From contig NC_084793.1 in NCBI RefSeq assembly GCF_963169125.1, positions 136,192,297-136,256,296 on the forward strand: 64,000 nt of DNA, written 5' to 3'. The notes under the pieces are model-generated. The model saw only the letters and a program-made list of their open reading frames with translations. It was not told the DNA's origin and ran no database searches. Position numbers and translations under genes: made by a program. Position 1 is the first letter of the stretch; every line of letters begins with the position of its first letter. Source of the stretch: Humulus lupulus (lineage: Eukaryota > Streptophyta > Magnoliopsida > Rosales > Cannabaceae). Positions 45,439 to 55,683 of this stretch are shown one piece after another.

Positions 45439-45586
45439 AATATATCCGTGTTAAAGCCTGAGAGCAATTTCACTAAGTTCTAATACTAAATTTGTGCCTC
45501 TTCTTTAGAAGTGAACAAGCCTAGATATTTATAGTCTGGGTTCAATTCTCTTCCCACGATTTTAGAGAAAGTTACATAACAATATA

Positions 45587-48004
45587 TGTAGCATCCTACT
45601 AATCCAGGACCGTTACACTGTGTGTTTAAAATAGTGCTTAACTCGTTAGGCGATCCATTTGGACTTAGATGTGTAGTTAAATTTAACTAATGGTTTAGGT
45701 ATAAAAATTTTTGGTCAAAGAAGTAATACTTTTCATCAAAAAGTTTGAGTTTATACCCGGGATCCCAAAAATAGTTTATAAGCTAATTACAGATACAAAC
45801 AAAATACAAAAGTGGCCGGCCTAAATGGAAAAATAGGGTATAACCCTAGTCCCTCAAGAGAAATCTCGGTTGTGGTGGTCGAGCAGGCTGCATATGTACA
45901 CACCACACCTACAGCTCTCTAACTCATAACTGGTCAAACTTTTCTTTACCCTTACCTGCACCACATAGCACCTGTGAGCCAAGGCCTACCAAGGCAATCC
46001 CAATTAACAAAACTAGATAATTAACAGAATGTAAATCACCAATAGCATGCTTCATAGTTATAATCAAACTCAAGCAAGCATAAAATTCATTTATACTGCC
46101 TCTATGCCGAACGAGTGCATATCTCACTCCTACAATGGCCCTGCCATACAGACAACATTGCACATGCTTATTGCTGATTACGGCTCAATAGCTGAACAAT
46201 CCAGACAAATACAAACAAATATGAACCACAAATACAACACAATTAGACATATTCCAAAGACGTTCACATTTAAACGGATATACAAAGCATGGTTATAACC
46301 ACGCTCGTTAACCGGGGCCAATGCCCTAAACTTGGTGCAAGTATCGATTTTCTTACCTCAGGTCCTATTCGAAACGTGAAATGACCCCGAGTGCGATCCT
46401 TGTCCCAAGCCTCACGAAAACCCTAGTCACAACGTAAGTATGTGCTTATTAGAACTCAACTCTAGATCTCGAGTTCCAATCCCAACCCTAACTCTTGGAG
46501 CCACTATTCCCAATTAACAGGGTACTAAAAATATCCCCCAAGCCCCCATGTGGGCCCCCAAAATAGATTCCCGAGACCCCGAGCCTTATACACAAAAATT
46601 TAGAAAACTAGCAATTCAAGGCACCTGCGCGTGATCACACCCACATAAACTTTGGGGATTCTGGGGCACTGGCGCGGTCGCGCCCTACCCAGTGCAGCTG
46701 CGCCTGGTCTCGAACCCCAAATTGAATTCAAAATCCAATGCTTCCTAGGACACTAGCGCAGTCTCCCACAACCTAGTGTGGTCGCTCTAGGTCGCCAAAA
46801 ACTCAAATTTACCCAGAAACCAAAGTGTTCTTCCCCAATTTCAAACCCAGGATTTTCCCCTGCATCTCAGACCCAAAAACTCGACTTAAAATAGGTTTCA
46901 CATTAATTTTCAACCACAAATTCCCTCTTATAGCTTAGGCAACCAACAATAAACAACAAAATACCTCAGGAACACACTAAACACATTAAAATCACTCTTG
47001 GCCATAGTTGAGTTTCAAACTCAACTTTTATCCCTCAAATCCAAAAATCACCTTACAGAATTTGAATCCCAGCAGCAACATAACATCAAAGCAAGTGTAA
47101 ACCTAATTCTATACCCATTTGCCCAACTTAAACCACCCAAAACATGTAAAGCTCGAAATTCAAACCAAAACTTCAAAGATATTCAAGAACACTCTCAAGA
47201 ACATGAAACTATAGAAAGTGAGAATTATCTTTACTGAATTTCAAAATCCCAACCTGGTTTTGAAGTCCTCAACAACTTCTAATCCTCCCATAATTCTCTA
47301 ATCTCCTTCAAACTCCTTAAAAATCAAGGCTTGATCTTGCCCTTGAACTTGGTATCTTTGAGAATGCTCTTCCAAAGTGGTCAAGTGAAAGCCAAAGGAT
47401 GCCTTGAACGTGTAAGGAGCAAAACCATCAACACTTAGCCATTTCATTAACTCTATGGTCAAAGAACATTATACCCTTCCCCTATAACTTCTCTTCAAAA
47501 TATTCTCAAGGGCAAAATGATCATTTAGCTTAATTTTCCACTAAACCTCAAATTACACTTAGAATTCCCAATTAAATTAATTAATCTCTTAAAATACAAG
47601 TATTTTCCCCAATTCTATTTCATTGTCCATTAATTTCCAAAATACACAAAATTACCAAAATACCCCTTGGCTCACTCTTAGCCGGGTATAAATCCTCGTT
47701 GTGACTTTTCTACTAAATTGCTCAAAAGGATGGATTCACACAAAATATCACAAATATATCCACATAATAATGTGGTCTCAAGCACACAACATACAAATAT
47801 ACCATCAACGGGTAAACATTACAAAACTGCCCATTTTTAACAAAAGCGGATCTTTAAACACATCTAATATACATAATCATGCGTACTCAATCATATAAGC
47901 ATACAAATCATATAATTCATTTAATTAGCACATAATCACCCCACGTGTCCTCCCGACACGCTAATCCATACGCTTAACTCTATTAGAGATTTCAAGGCGT
48001 TATC
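45587..48004. mobile_element. Solo LTR related to element A
   Basis: It starts TGTAGCATCCTACTAATCC, nearly the same opening as A's LTR, and ends CAAGGCGTTATC, where the last bases are changed from the usual ACA. A 5-bp duplication ATATA flanks it (45582-45586 and 48005-48009). Length 2418 bp. It contains the repeated GCGCGGTCGCGCC-type block near 46620-46800. No internal domain. Confidence 0.78.
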
Positions 48005-48440
48005 ATATACATATTTGAATTTGAAATATTTTCAATCCCTAATGAATTGGTTTGACTATGTTAATATCCAAAACCAATTCCTTAAAAATAGTCTTCATTT
48101 TCTCAAATATAGCCTTTTAGCATCTTAAAAATGCGCTTTCAAGCCTACTACAATCATCTTCGAGCTAACATCTAAATTGTTGTCCGAGCCAATAGCTATT
48201 AACCTTCCGACCTGACCCTCTTGCAACAGTTTGGTCCTTTCGAGCTAATCCTCCATTTCGAGCCCAAATGGTTGAATGATGCATTATTAATATTAATATA
48301 TGCAATCAATCTTATCAATTATTTCCTGAGCCTACATTTCAAGATACACTATTCAATCTCGAAATTCGGGGTATAAAACCCTACACATTACCTCATACAT
48401 GTTGTATTATATTGTATACGAAGTTCAATGCCATGGGACA

Positions 48441-49181
48441 TAGAGCTGTAAATGTGGGCAGCCTGGCCCGGCCTGGCCCACATTTTTCGGGCCTTCGAAT
48501 AATTCGGGTCGGGCCCGTATTTCAATTCGTGCCGGGTCGGGCCGGCCCATATTTAAAAGAGTAAGCCCAGCACGACCCATGTCGTGTCGACCCACTTTTC
48601 TTATTTGGGCCCATTTTATTATTGCAAAAAAAATGTGAGGATGGGAAATTGAACCTTCCACCTCCTCTTTGACAATCAATGAACTCACCACCAATCCAAA
48701 TACATTTCTTTGTTTAAATTATAATTTTAGATATTTTTATATATTTTTTAACAATACTTTGCACAAAATTATATCAAAGATAATTATTAGAATTTGAATA
48801 CCTAATAATAAATACTAAAAATTTTAACTCACAAATCTTAAAATAAATTAATATAATTATAAAAATATAAAATTGAGAAAAATAATAGACTTTTATTATA
48901 ATTTTAATTTATGGATAATTGACAAATAAAAATTTATTATCATTATTAATGTCAAAATATCGGACTTTTTATCGTGTCGTGCTTTCGAGCTAGTTTGTTC
49001 GTGCTTTCGTATCGTGTCTTCGGGCTTGTCGTGCCATGCCATGCTTAGGCCCATGTCGTGTCGTGCCGTGCTAATTTTCAATTCGTGTCGTGCCTGGCCC
49101 AAGCCCATATTTTTTCGTGCCTCCCGGGCTCGTGCCGATTTTGTGCCGTGCTTGAAAGCCCGACCCATATTTACAGCTCTA
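48441..49181. mobile_element. Non-autonomous hAT transposon
   Basis: The ends are inverted repeats: TAGAGCTGTAAATGTGGGC at the left, and the complement of the right end is TAGAGCTGTAAATATGGGTC. A perfect 8-bp duplication ATGGGACA flanks it (48433-48440 and 49182-49189), which is the hAT signature. The subterminal regions are GC-rich with repeated TCGTGCC/CCGGCCC text, a usual trait of hAT ends. The centre is AT-rich. At 741 bp it has no transposase, and open frames in it come from the repeats. Confidence 0.9.
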
Positions 49182-49189
49182 ATGGGACA

Positions 49190-49940
49190 AAATAACCCGT
49201 ATTAACCCTATGTTTGGTTGAAATGAGAGAAAATAGATGGGATAGAAAATTAGAAAGATAGAAAAAAAATATATAAATTTCTTTCTTAATTGTTTGGTTT
49301 GTAAGAAGGAAAGAAAATTGATTTATTGAAAAATTATTATATTATCTTTACATTATTATTATAGTTTTTTTTTCTTTTGGACAAATAACTTAATAATTTC
49401 ACTTATGTATTTTTGAAAAAAAAAATTCTCTTCATTCTTCTTTGTGATTTGGATTTCACACTAGTAAAAAAGAGAAGGATTGTACCCTTCTCTTTTTTTC
49501 TTATGATGATAGTTGCTTTGTGATATTTTTTTTTCCTTTTCTTCTTAATTTCCAGTATTTTTTATAATTTCATTTTTTTCATTAAAAATTAATAAATTCT
49601 CGTATATTAAAAAATTTTAAGTATTTTTTTTCCAAATTTATAAAAATATATTTTCTTTCATGTGGATACAAATTATCCCATTAACTTAACATTTCAGCCA
49701 AATTATCACATAAAAAATATTTAGAACTATATTAAGTAAACTTTATCTCTATATGTATGTATTTATTGAACACAAATCTACAACTCCAAAGTTAACGAGT
49801 AAGAAAAAAATAAAATTAAAATTGAAGTTTAATAATTGATACGAGGCTTTTGGTTACAAAATGAGTCGTGTATACTGCGCTAGTGTTGGGAAAGCTATAG
49901 AACTGTAAAAAAAACCATTTGTAAACACCATTCTAACACT
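49190..49940. other. AT-rich intergenic and 3' flank of the LRX gene
   Basis: Long T and A runs and no coding frame. The stretch next to 49940 is the 3' untranslated region of the LRX gene (minus strand). No clear polyadenylation signal could be fixed. Confidence 0.5.
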
Positions 49941-52508
49941 TCAGTAGCCTTGGAACACTGGTGGAGGTGGCGACGAGTATTGGGATCCGAACGTCGGCGG
50001 CAAAATGATGTCATCAAACACTGGTGGTGAAGCAGCCACAGGAGGAGGTGGGGGAGAGTAAGCTGGTGGTGGCGGTGAGTAAACTGGCGGCGGTGGTGAG
50101 TGAACCAGTGGTGGAGGAGAGTAAACCGGTGGTGGAGGTGAGTGCATTGGTGGCGGAGGAGAATAGACTGGTGGTGGAGGTGGTGGCGACTGAACTGGTG
50201 GTGGTGGGGACGAGTGAACCGGCGGTGGAGGCGAGTAAATAGGTGGCGGTGGCGAGTGAACAGGTGGTGGAGGGGAGTGTACTGGAGGTGGAGGGGAGTG
50301 AACCGGTGGTGGTGGTGGTGGAGAATGAACTGGCGGTGGAGGAGGGTGAACAGGTGGTGGTGGGGAGTGAACTGGTGGTGGAGGAGAGTAAACCAACGGT
50401 GGGGGCGAAGATTGAACTGGTGGAGGCGACGAATATTTTGATTGAGGTGGATGCGATGGCAAGGGGGGTGATGGCGACTGAGAAGGTGGTGGTTGCTCTG
50501 ACTTTGGAGACGGTGGAGGCGACTCTTTAGGTTCAGGTGATGGGGAGTATGGAGGCGAAGTAGGACTATCCATCTTAGGCGACGGTGGAGGAGACTTTTT
50601 GGGTTGAGGTGATGGAGAATCTGGTGGCGAAGCAGGGGTGTCTGCCTTAGGAGGCGACGGAGGAGAGCTAGCCGACGACTTAGGTGATGGCGGAGAAGAT
50701 TGACTTGGTGGCCTGGGCGATGGTGGAGAAGATTCGGTTGGTGGCTTAGGAGGCTGTGATGGCGGTTGCACCTGGGTTGGTGATTCTGGTGGTGGCGGTG
50801 AGCGAGGATGTAATCTGACTGGATTTCTATCAGTAGGGTCTGGTGGCGGCGAGGTATCATAATCTGGGGACGGTGGTGACTTAGGAGAGTTAGCCGCAGG
50901 AGGAAACGAAGGAGTTGGTTTTGATGGTGTAGCCGGAGCCTTTGGAGGAGACGACGGAGTTGGGTTTGATGGTGTAGTCGGAGCCTTTGGAGGAGACGGA
51001 GTTGGTTTTGATGGTGTAGTTGGAGTCACTGGAGGAGACGAAGGAGTTGGTGCTACTGGTGTAATCGGAGCCTTGGGAGGTGTCTCTGGAGTCTTTGGCT
51101 GACTTGGACTCTTAGGCGAGGACGGGACATTCGTAGGTGGTGGTTCTGACTTGGGTGTTTCAGGCACCGGTACTGGCGTACGCGAGGGTGACGGGGGTGA
51201 CTCTGGTGGGGTAGATTTTGGTGGTGACGAGGATGGTGAATTTGGTGTTGATGGCATAGAAGGCTTGGGTGGTGACGACGACTTGTGTGATGGTGGTGGC
51301 GACGCGTCCCCGCAATTCTTGCTGCAGTCAACGGGTTTCGTCACAACAGGGAAGCAAGTTCTAGTGGACTTCTGGTTAGGCCGTCCAGGCAAACAATTAT
51401 ATTCATCCTCCAAAACGACGTCGGTTTTACCGGACGATGGCACACAAGAAGGAGCCTCGCCATTAAAAAAGTTATTAGAGAAAGTGAAGTTAAGCAATTT
51501 GGGCAGCTTACAAACGTAATCGGGTACAAACCCCGTCAACTTATTGTTAGCAATGTCCAATTCTTCCAAGCTTTCTAGTCCAGAAAAGCTCTTGGGCAAG
51601 CTCCCAACGAAGCCATTGTCACTACTATCCAACACCGTCAAGTTACGAAGCAACCCAATCTCGGGCGGGAAACAGCCGCTGAGCTCGTTGTTCAAGAAGA
51701 TAACTTCGTTTACGTTCGGCATGTCGCCGATTGACCGAGGAATACAACCGTTAAACATGTTATTAGCAAAAGTCACAACCGAAACCGTAGAGTTCCCCAA
51801 CGTTTCAGGGATTCTATACTTGAATCGATTGTTGTTTAAGAAAATTGCGTCAAAATTCTTTTGGAAGAGTTCCGGGGGCAACTGGCCTTCGAAATCGTTG
51901 TACCGGAGATCAAGATATTTGACATCAGGCCATTCGAGGACGACATCGGGGAAACCTCCAACAAACCGGTTGTTACTGATGTCGAATTCATGCATTAGTG
52001 TAAGTCTTTTAAAGCTCTTTGGTATAATGCCGCAAAATCGATTGGAGTTCAGGTGGAAAAGGGCAACATCAGTCATCAGGCCAAGCTCCACCGGAAGATG
52101 GCCAGCAATGTCAGCGTGGTTAAGATCAACACCGGCGACGACGCTAAGTTTTGGGTCGTCTAAGGCCGGTGCGCAAAACACTCCTGTGTAGGCGCAAACA
52201 TTGGCTCCGACCCAATTGCCTGTGAAGTTATAGGGGTCGGAATAAATGGCATCCTTGAGAGCTTGAAGGCCGATGTAGGCTTTTCGCAATCTTTCATTGC
52301 CGAAGGTAATGACGAGATCAAATTCGTACTCGAAGTCGTTGGGAAGGTCGCCATTCTCTGGGAAGGTGAGGAGCTGGCGTTGAGCTATGAAGGAGGCTTC
52401 AGCATCAGTTAATGCCAAGGACAAAGTTGTTAAAGAAAGGAAAGAGAAGAAGAGGAAGGAAATGGCGGTTGTAAGGTTTGAGAAAGGGTAATGGTGATTG
52501 CTTGCCAT
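49941..52508 (-). CDS. LRX: Leucine-rich repeat extensin (LRX3/4/5-like), 855 aa
   Basis: Intronless chimeric cell-wall protein. Residues 1-33 are a signal peptide (hydrophobic FLFFSFLSLTTLSLA). 34-115 is the conserved N-terminal domain (LTDAEASFIAQRQLL, SDPYNFTGNWVGANVCAYTG). About 118-354 are ten leucine-rich repeats (AGVDLNHADIAGHLPVELG, FHLNSNRFCGIIPKSF). 355-400 is a Cys-rich hinge (NCLPGRP, CFPVVTKPVDCSKNCG). 400-855 is an extensin domain with Pro-rich segments and, from about 690, SPPPP, YSPPPP and VHSPPPP repeats, ending FQGY. In this family the LRR part binds RALF peptides and links to FERONIA signalling, while the extensin part anchors in the wall. I start at ATG 52508; the frame is open to 52526 but only with TTG. 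The vegetative LRX3/4/5 group fits better than pollen PEX. No break is seen. Confidence 0.92.
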   Translation of the reverse strand: MASNHHYPFSNLTTAISFLFFSFLSLTTLSLALTDAEASFIAQRQLLTFPENGDLPNDFEYEFDLVITFGNERLRKAYIGLQALKDAIYSDPYNFTGNWVGANVCAYTGVFCAPALDDPKLSVVAGVDLNHADIAGHLPVELGLMTDVALFHLNSNRFCGIIPKSFKRLTLMHEFDISNNRFVGGFPDVVLEWPDVKYLDLRYNDFEGQLPPELFQKNFDAIFLNNNRFKYRIPETLGNSTVSVVTFANNMFNGCIPRSIGDMPNVNEVIFLNNELSGCFPPEIGLLRNLTVLDSSDNGFVGSLPKSFSGLESLEELDIANNKLTGFVPDYVCKLPKLLNFTFSNNFFNGEAPSCVPSSGKTDVVLEDEYNCLPGRPNQKSTRTCFPVVTKPVDCSKNCGDASPPPSHKSSSPPKPSMPSTPNSPSSSPPKSTPPESPPSPSRTPVPVPETPKSEPPPTNVPSSPKSPSQPKTPETPPKAPITPVAPTPSSPPVTPTTPSKPTPSPPKAPTTPSNPTPSSPPKAPATPSKPTPSFPPAANSPKSPPSPDYDTSPPPDPTDRNPVRLHPRSPPPPESPTQVQPPSQPPKPPTESSPPSPRPPSQSSPPSPKSSASSPPSPPKADTPASPPDSPSPQPKKSPPPSPKMDSPTSPPYSPSPEPKESPPPSPKSEQPPPSQSPSPPLPSHPPQSKYSSPPPVQSSPPPLVYSPPPPVHSPPPPVHPPPPPVHSPPPPPPVHSPPPPVHSPPPPVHSPPPPIYSPPPPVHSSPPPPVQSPPPPPPVYSPPPPMHSPPPPVYSPPPLVHSPPPPVYSPPPPAYSPPPPPVAASPPVFDDIILPPTFGSQYSSPPPPVFQGY

Positions 52509-52549
52509 GGCTGGCTGAGACCACAATTGAGAAGAGCCTAATGCTCTGC

Positions 52550-52565
52550 TTATAGTTGATATAAT
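52550..52565 (-). promoter_or_regulatory. Possible TATA boxes of the LRX gene
   Basis: On the minus strand TTATATCAACTATAAGC lies 42-57 bases before the ATG. If used, the leader would be only about 15-30 bases, which is short. A further candidate, GTATAAC near 52662, would give a longer leader. Confidence 0.3.
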
Positions 52566-53698
52566 GGTTGGAATAAAGACGTTTTGGATTGATGGTTTTT
52601 GAGAAAGTTCAGAAACATGTCTGATGTTTTTTCCTGTTTTAGCATCGGAAAAAATGGGATTGTTATACGCCCCACGAGTTTTGAATCTAATTATTTATCT
52701 TTGGGGAAATAAAACTAGGCTCATTTTTGCATGTTCCGGGTTTAAAGACGGGAAAAACATAAAAATTGACAATTGACTGAGTCAGTTTTCAACCAACTGT
52801 TATTAGAGTGGGTTATTTGTTATATTTGACCTGTTAAATCCTAGGAATATGTTTATGGATTACAACAAATAATTTGGTGAAAACTATTTAAAATTTGTTG
52901 TCAAAAGAAATCTGATCATCTATGGAATTAACTACTTTTTATTAGACAACTCACGCGAGTAGAAGACGTGTTATATTTATTATTAACTTTTGTTTTCTTT
53001 GGTATGCCAAGTACATGAGATAGCTCTCTTAAAGATGCCAAGACAATTCTCTATGCAAAGGAGATGCAAGAAAGAGATATATATTGGTCCTAAAAAAAAT
53101 AAAAGGAAAGATGTATGAGTATATCTTGTCCATGTTTTCCTATTTTAACATTAAATTTATTTTCTCATAAAAAGATCCCAGCACCCATCCTCTTGTTCAA
53201 ATCTCATACGAGACCATGAAGCAATTTCTCTCTCGTTAACTTGGAAACTAAACTTCGTCCATTGTGTAAGATTTCACATTTGACATGATCACAAGAAGGC
53301 TTATAAAAATAAAAAAAGTTTTCGATTGATGGACATTGAGAAAGTTCATGAACATTACTTTTACTTCTAACTTGATCTTCCTGTGTCTATCAAGAAGTCC
53401 ATTTAACCAAACTATCCGTATAAGTTCCAGGTACACTAATAATGACGGTGTTAACACTTAAATCAGATGAAAATAGGCTCATTGCACCCTCAAAATAGTT
53501 ATACAGCCAAGTTCATTCGCAAGCAACCACAAACTTTAAGTACTGAAGATAACATTTGGAGAAAATACAATAACCAAAAAATCCAGCAGCTATATGATCA
53601 TATATATATATATATACAAATTCTAAATCATATCTACAAAAAGGCCCACCTATATCAAAAATCGAAACCAACCATCACTTGTAATACGTATTTCTGAA
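52566..53698. other. Intergenic spacer between the LRX gene and the CBP1-like gene
   Basis: AT-rich with no coding frame that I can support. It contains the LRX promoter (right of 52508, minus strand) and the 3' flank of the next gene. A TA run occurs at 53600-53620. Confidence 0.5.
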
Positions 53699-54735
53699 TC
53701 AATCTGTTTCATGGTCAGGAGTAGGGGAATACCATGCAGGGAACTTGCCTTTGCTTCTCAGCAGTCTAGTAAAGGACGAGTCAGGCATTTTCCCACTCTC
53801 TTCTTCTTCCAGCTCCGCCTGTGACTTTGGCAGTCCATCTGGTATAGGAGAGGGTCTCTGATCTTTTTCTGAGTCAAATGGCCGAGTCAAACTTGATTCC
53901 TTCTTCTTTCCCTTATGGATATTTGCAATCCCATGTAAAAATCCAATCAAGGACTTCACCCCTCCTGCTTGAAGAATTAGCTTCTCAACGTCTGCTTTCG
54001 GTGTTTCTTTCTGAAGGAGGAGAATAATACAAAACAATCAGATTTAAGAGTTGGTTTCCAGGAAAGTGTGGGAAAATAACCCATCATATATATATATACA
54101 TGTATGTATGTATTCCATTCAATTTAATCCCAGCAGTTCATTCTACAAGGTCAGAGATAAGACTTTACTCGATGGGCTTAAACAAGTCTGATCACTATAC
54201 CAAATAAAAAATTCGTTATCTTTTTTTTTTTTTTCATATATATTTTTCTGAGCATCTAAAAGAAAACATTATAAATAGAGGAATTCACCTCGAGATCCTT
54301 GAGCTCAAAATAAGCTCTCCAGCAACCATAAGATTCGTCTCCTTCAAGGGTCGAACAATAATCTAACCAAAAATAAAGAAAAAACCAAATTTAATCAGAA
54401 CCAAAATCTATAATAACGAAAAATCGATATATTCAAGCCAGAAGAAAGGACCAATATTAAAATAAATCAAATTTCCAAACTTGTAAAGAAATTACAGAGT
54501 CTATACCAGCGAGCTCGTTCTCGGACTTTTCGATCAGAGGTGGGTCCTTTATGATCCGATCGAACTTGGAGCGGCTAAAGGGCTCGAGCTTTGGAATGAA
54601 GGAATGGTTTCTCGAAGAACAAGTTATTGTCGAAGCAAATTTCGTGGATGACAACGGATGCGTTCGATTAACATCTTTGGCTTCAGGAAGAAAAGGGGGT
54701 GAACAAGAACGAAGTAGAGTAGATGACTTTATCAT
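53699..54735 (-). CDS. CCG-binding protein 1 / MEE14-like protein, 204 aa, three exons
   Basis: Exons on the minus strand: 54735-54507, 54362-54289 and 54010-53699. The introns begin GT and end AG, and the joined length is 615 bases (204 aa plus stop). Residues 1-45 (MIKSSTLLRSCSPPFLPEAK..., Ser/Thr-rich, few acidic) resemble an organelle transit peptide. Then come SFIPKLEPFSRSKFDRIIKD, PPLIEKSENELADYCSTLEG, DESYGCWRAYFELKDLE and VEKLILQAGGVKSLIGFLHG, a compact conserved core. The tail is polar. From memory this matches Arabidopsis CBP1/MEE14, reported in transcription control for pollen-tube guidance by the central cell. I could not check by alignment. The exon phases are consistent, which supports the model strongly even if the name is wrong. 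The open frame before 54735 has no ATG. Confidence 0.8.
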
Positions 54736-54861
54736 TGTGTCAAAACACACCTTAATTCTCTCTTTCTTCTCCTTCAAATTCTTCTTCTGTACTTTTAAAA
54801 AGCTATAGGGATGATTCTTCTATGTATTGATGATGATGATGACTATGATGTGTTTGAATGT

Positions 54862-54869
54862 TTTATATA
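54862..54869 (-). promoter_or_regulatory. TATA box of the CBP1-like gene
   Basis: The minus strand reads ATATATAAAAC about 130 bases before the ATG. Start of transcription would fall near 54835, giving a leader of about 100 bases. A short GAT/ATC trinucleotide repeat lies at 54828-54840. Confidence 0.5.
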
Positions 54870-54949
54870 TCATAATTGATTATCAAGTAGTTTAATGGAT
54901 AAGGATGAGATATTTTTTATTTAGCTTAAATTGGTTTTCTAGATATTTT

Positions 54950-55324
54950 TTATTTAGCTGTCTTCTTAGAAGTACTCAGTTTTGTTCGCAATGAGAATGA
55001 CAGATAATTTGTAGCCGTAGATTGGTTTTCATCTGCACCAGTTGACGGTGCATCTGATCCGACGTGGAAAGAATCATGCATCGGGGCTTTCTTTGGGTTC
55101 ACTTTTTGGGGAAGAGTGGCAAATTGGTAGACCCGAGTGTGGGACCCGAAAACTATGGTCGCTGATTTTATGGGCGTGACAGGGAAGCCTCTCTTCGGAG
55201 CAGTTGAAAGGAATGTGAGTGAATTCAGTGGGCGTTTTGGAACGATTTCCGTTTGCAGTTTTCGATTTTGAATAGCTTTATTTTTTTTTTTTAAGAAATT
55301 AGATTGGATACTGACTTTTAGCAA
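54950..55324 (-). other. Open frame without ATG, possible gene fragment
   Basis: About 124 codons are open on the minus strand, with text such as GFPVTPIKSATIVFGSHTRV, YQFATLPQKVNPKKAPMHDS and SDAPSTGADENQS, then a Ser/Lys-rich end. The upstream end opens with TTG, not ATG, beside a poly-A run, so it might be an exon or an old fragment. The composition looks protein-like, but I do not recognise it. It lies about 215 bases upstream of the CBP1-like gene. Confidence 0.3.
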
Positions 55325-55683
55325 GAAACTTTAATTTTTAGCTACTTTCTAATACTTTTATTACTTTTATACCCAATATTTTATTAGATTTACCCATTAT
55401 ACCCTTTTATTAATCTTTCTCCTGCTCAATTCCTCCACCGACCCAACCCTTACTCCTCCTCACACTCCGGCGAACAGTCCTCCTCCCATTCCAACAGCTT
55501 CTCATAGTCCAGCTCTAACTCCAACTTCTCCACCACTCTGACATTTCAAGCCCTTCGATCCTAGCAGCAATGATACCATTCCGTTGTTGAAGTTGATCTA
55601 CAATCTATCTCCATTGCAATCTATTACTCTGAACTTGTAGTCAGGTATGTAAATAATATTATTTGATTTTGATATTAACTTAC
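55325..55683. other. Spacer with a short Pro/Ser/Thr-rich frame
   Basis: AT-rich start, then at about 55422-55528 a plus-strand stretch reading TPPHTPANSPPPIPTASHSP before a stop. There is no start context and no partner exon. It is either the end of a lost gene or chance. Confidence 0.25.

Larger units (their letters stand above)
10674..48385 (-). mobile_element. Tat1: Tat/Retand-type Ty3/gypsy element hosting the nest
   Basis: From right to left on the minus strand: a 5' LTR (44393-48385, interrupted by two solo LTRs), a primer site at 44368-44385, gag N-terminus (43360-44314), gag middle (14433-15482) and gag C-terminus plus protease lead-in (10674-11295). The pieces are separated by element A (15483-43354) and an LTR (11300-14432). 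The rest of pol is not in the window. The right edge reads CTACA followed by CATTA, the expected 5-bp flank. Gag is full of stops, so this is the oldest layer of the nest. Confidence 0.7.
44393..48385 (-). mobile_element. 5' LTR of Tat1, interrupted by two solo LTRs
   Basis: On the minus strand the LTR starts TGTAGGGTTTTATACCCCG at 48385 and ends AACTACA at 44393. The LTR's own text is 44393-44527, 45444-45586 and 48005-48385. The two inserts account for the rest. Rejoining the three pieces gives about 0.65 kb of LTR. Confidence 0.65.

Noticed and set aside
48425..49205. Open frames of 63-90 codons in the hAT element
   Set aside because: They are made by the repeated subterminal text and have no transposase motif.
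49895..51519. Several open frames on both strands within the LRX gene, including a 321-codon one rich in His and Arg
   Set aside because: They are shadows of the SPPPP-coding repeats in other frames; the LRX frame explains the region.
52509..52526. Start of the LRX protein six codons earlier
   Set aside because: The codon there is TTG; the first ATG is at 52508 and is followed directly by the signal peptide.
54736..54777. Longer N-terminus of the CBP1-like protein
   Set aside because: The open frame begins with TTG at 54777; the first ATG is at 54735.
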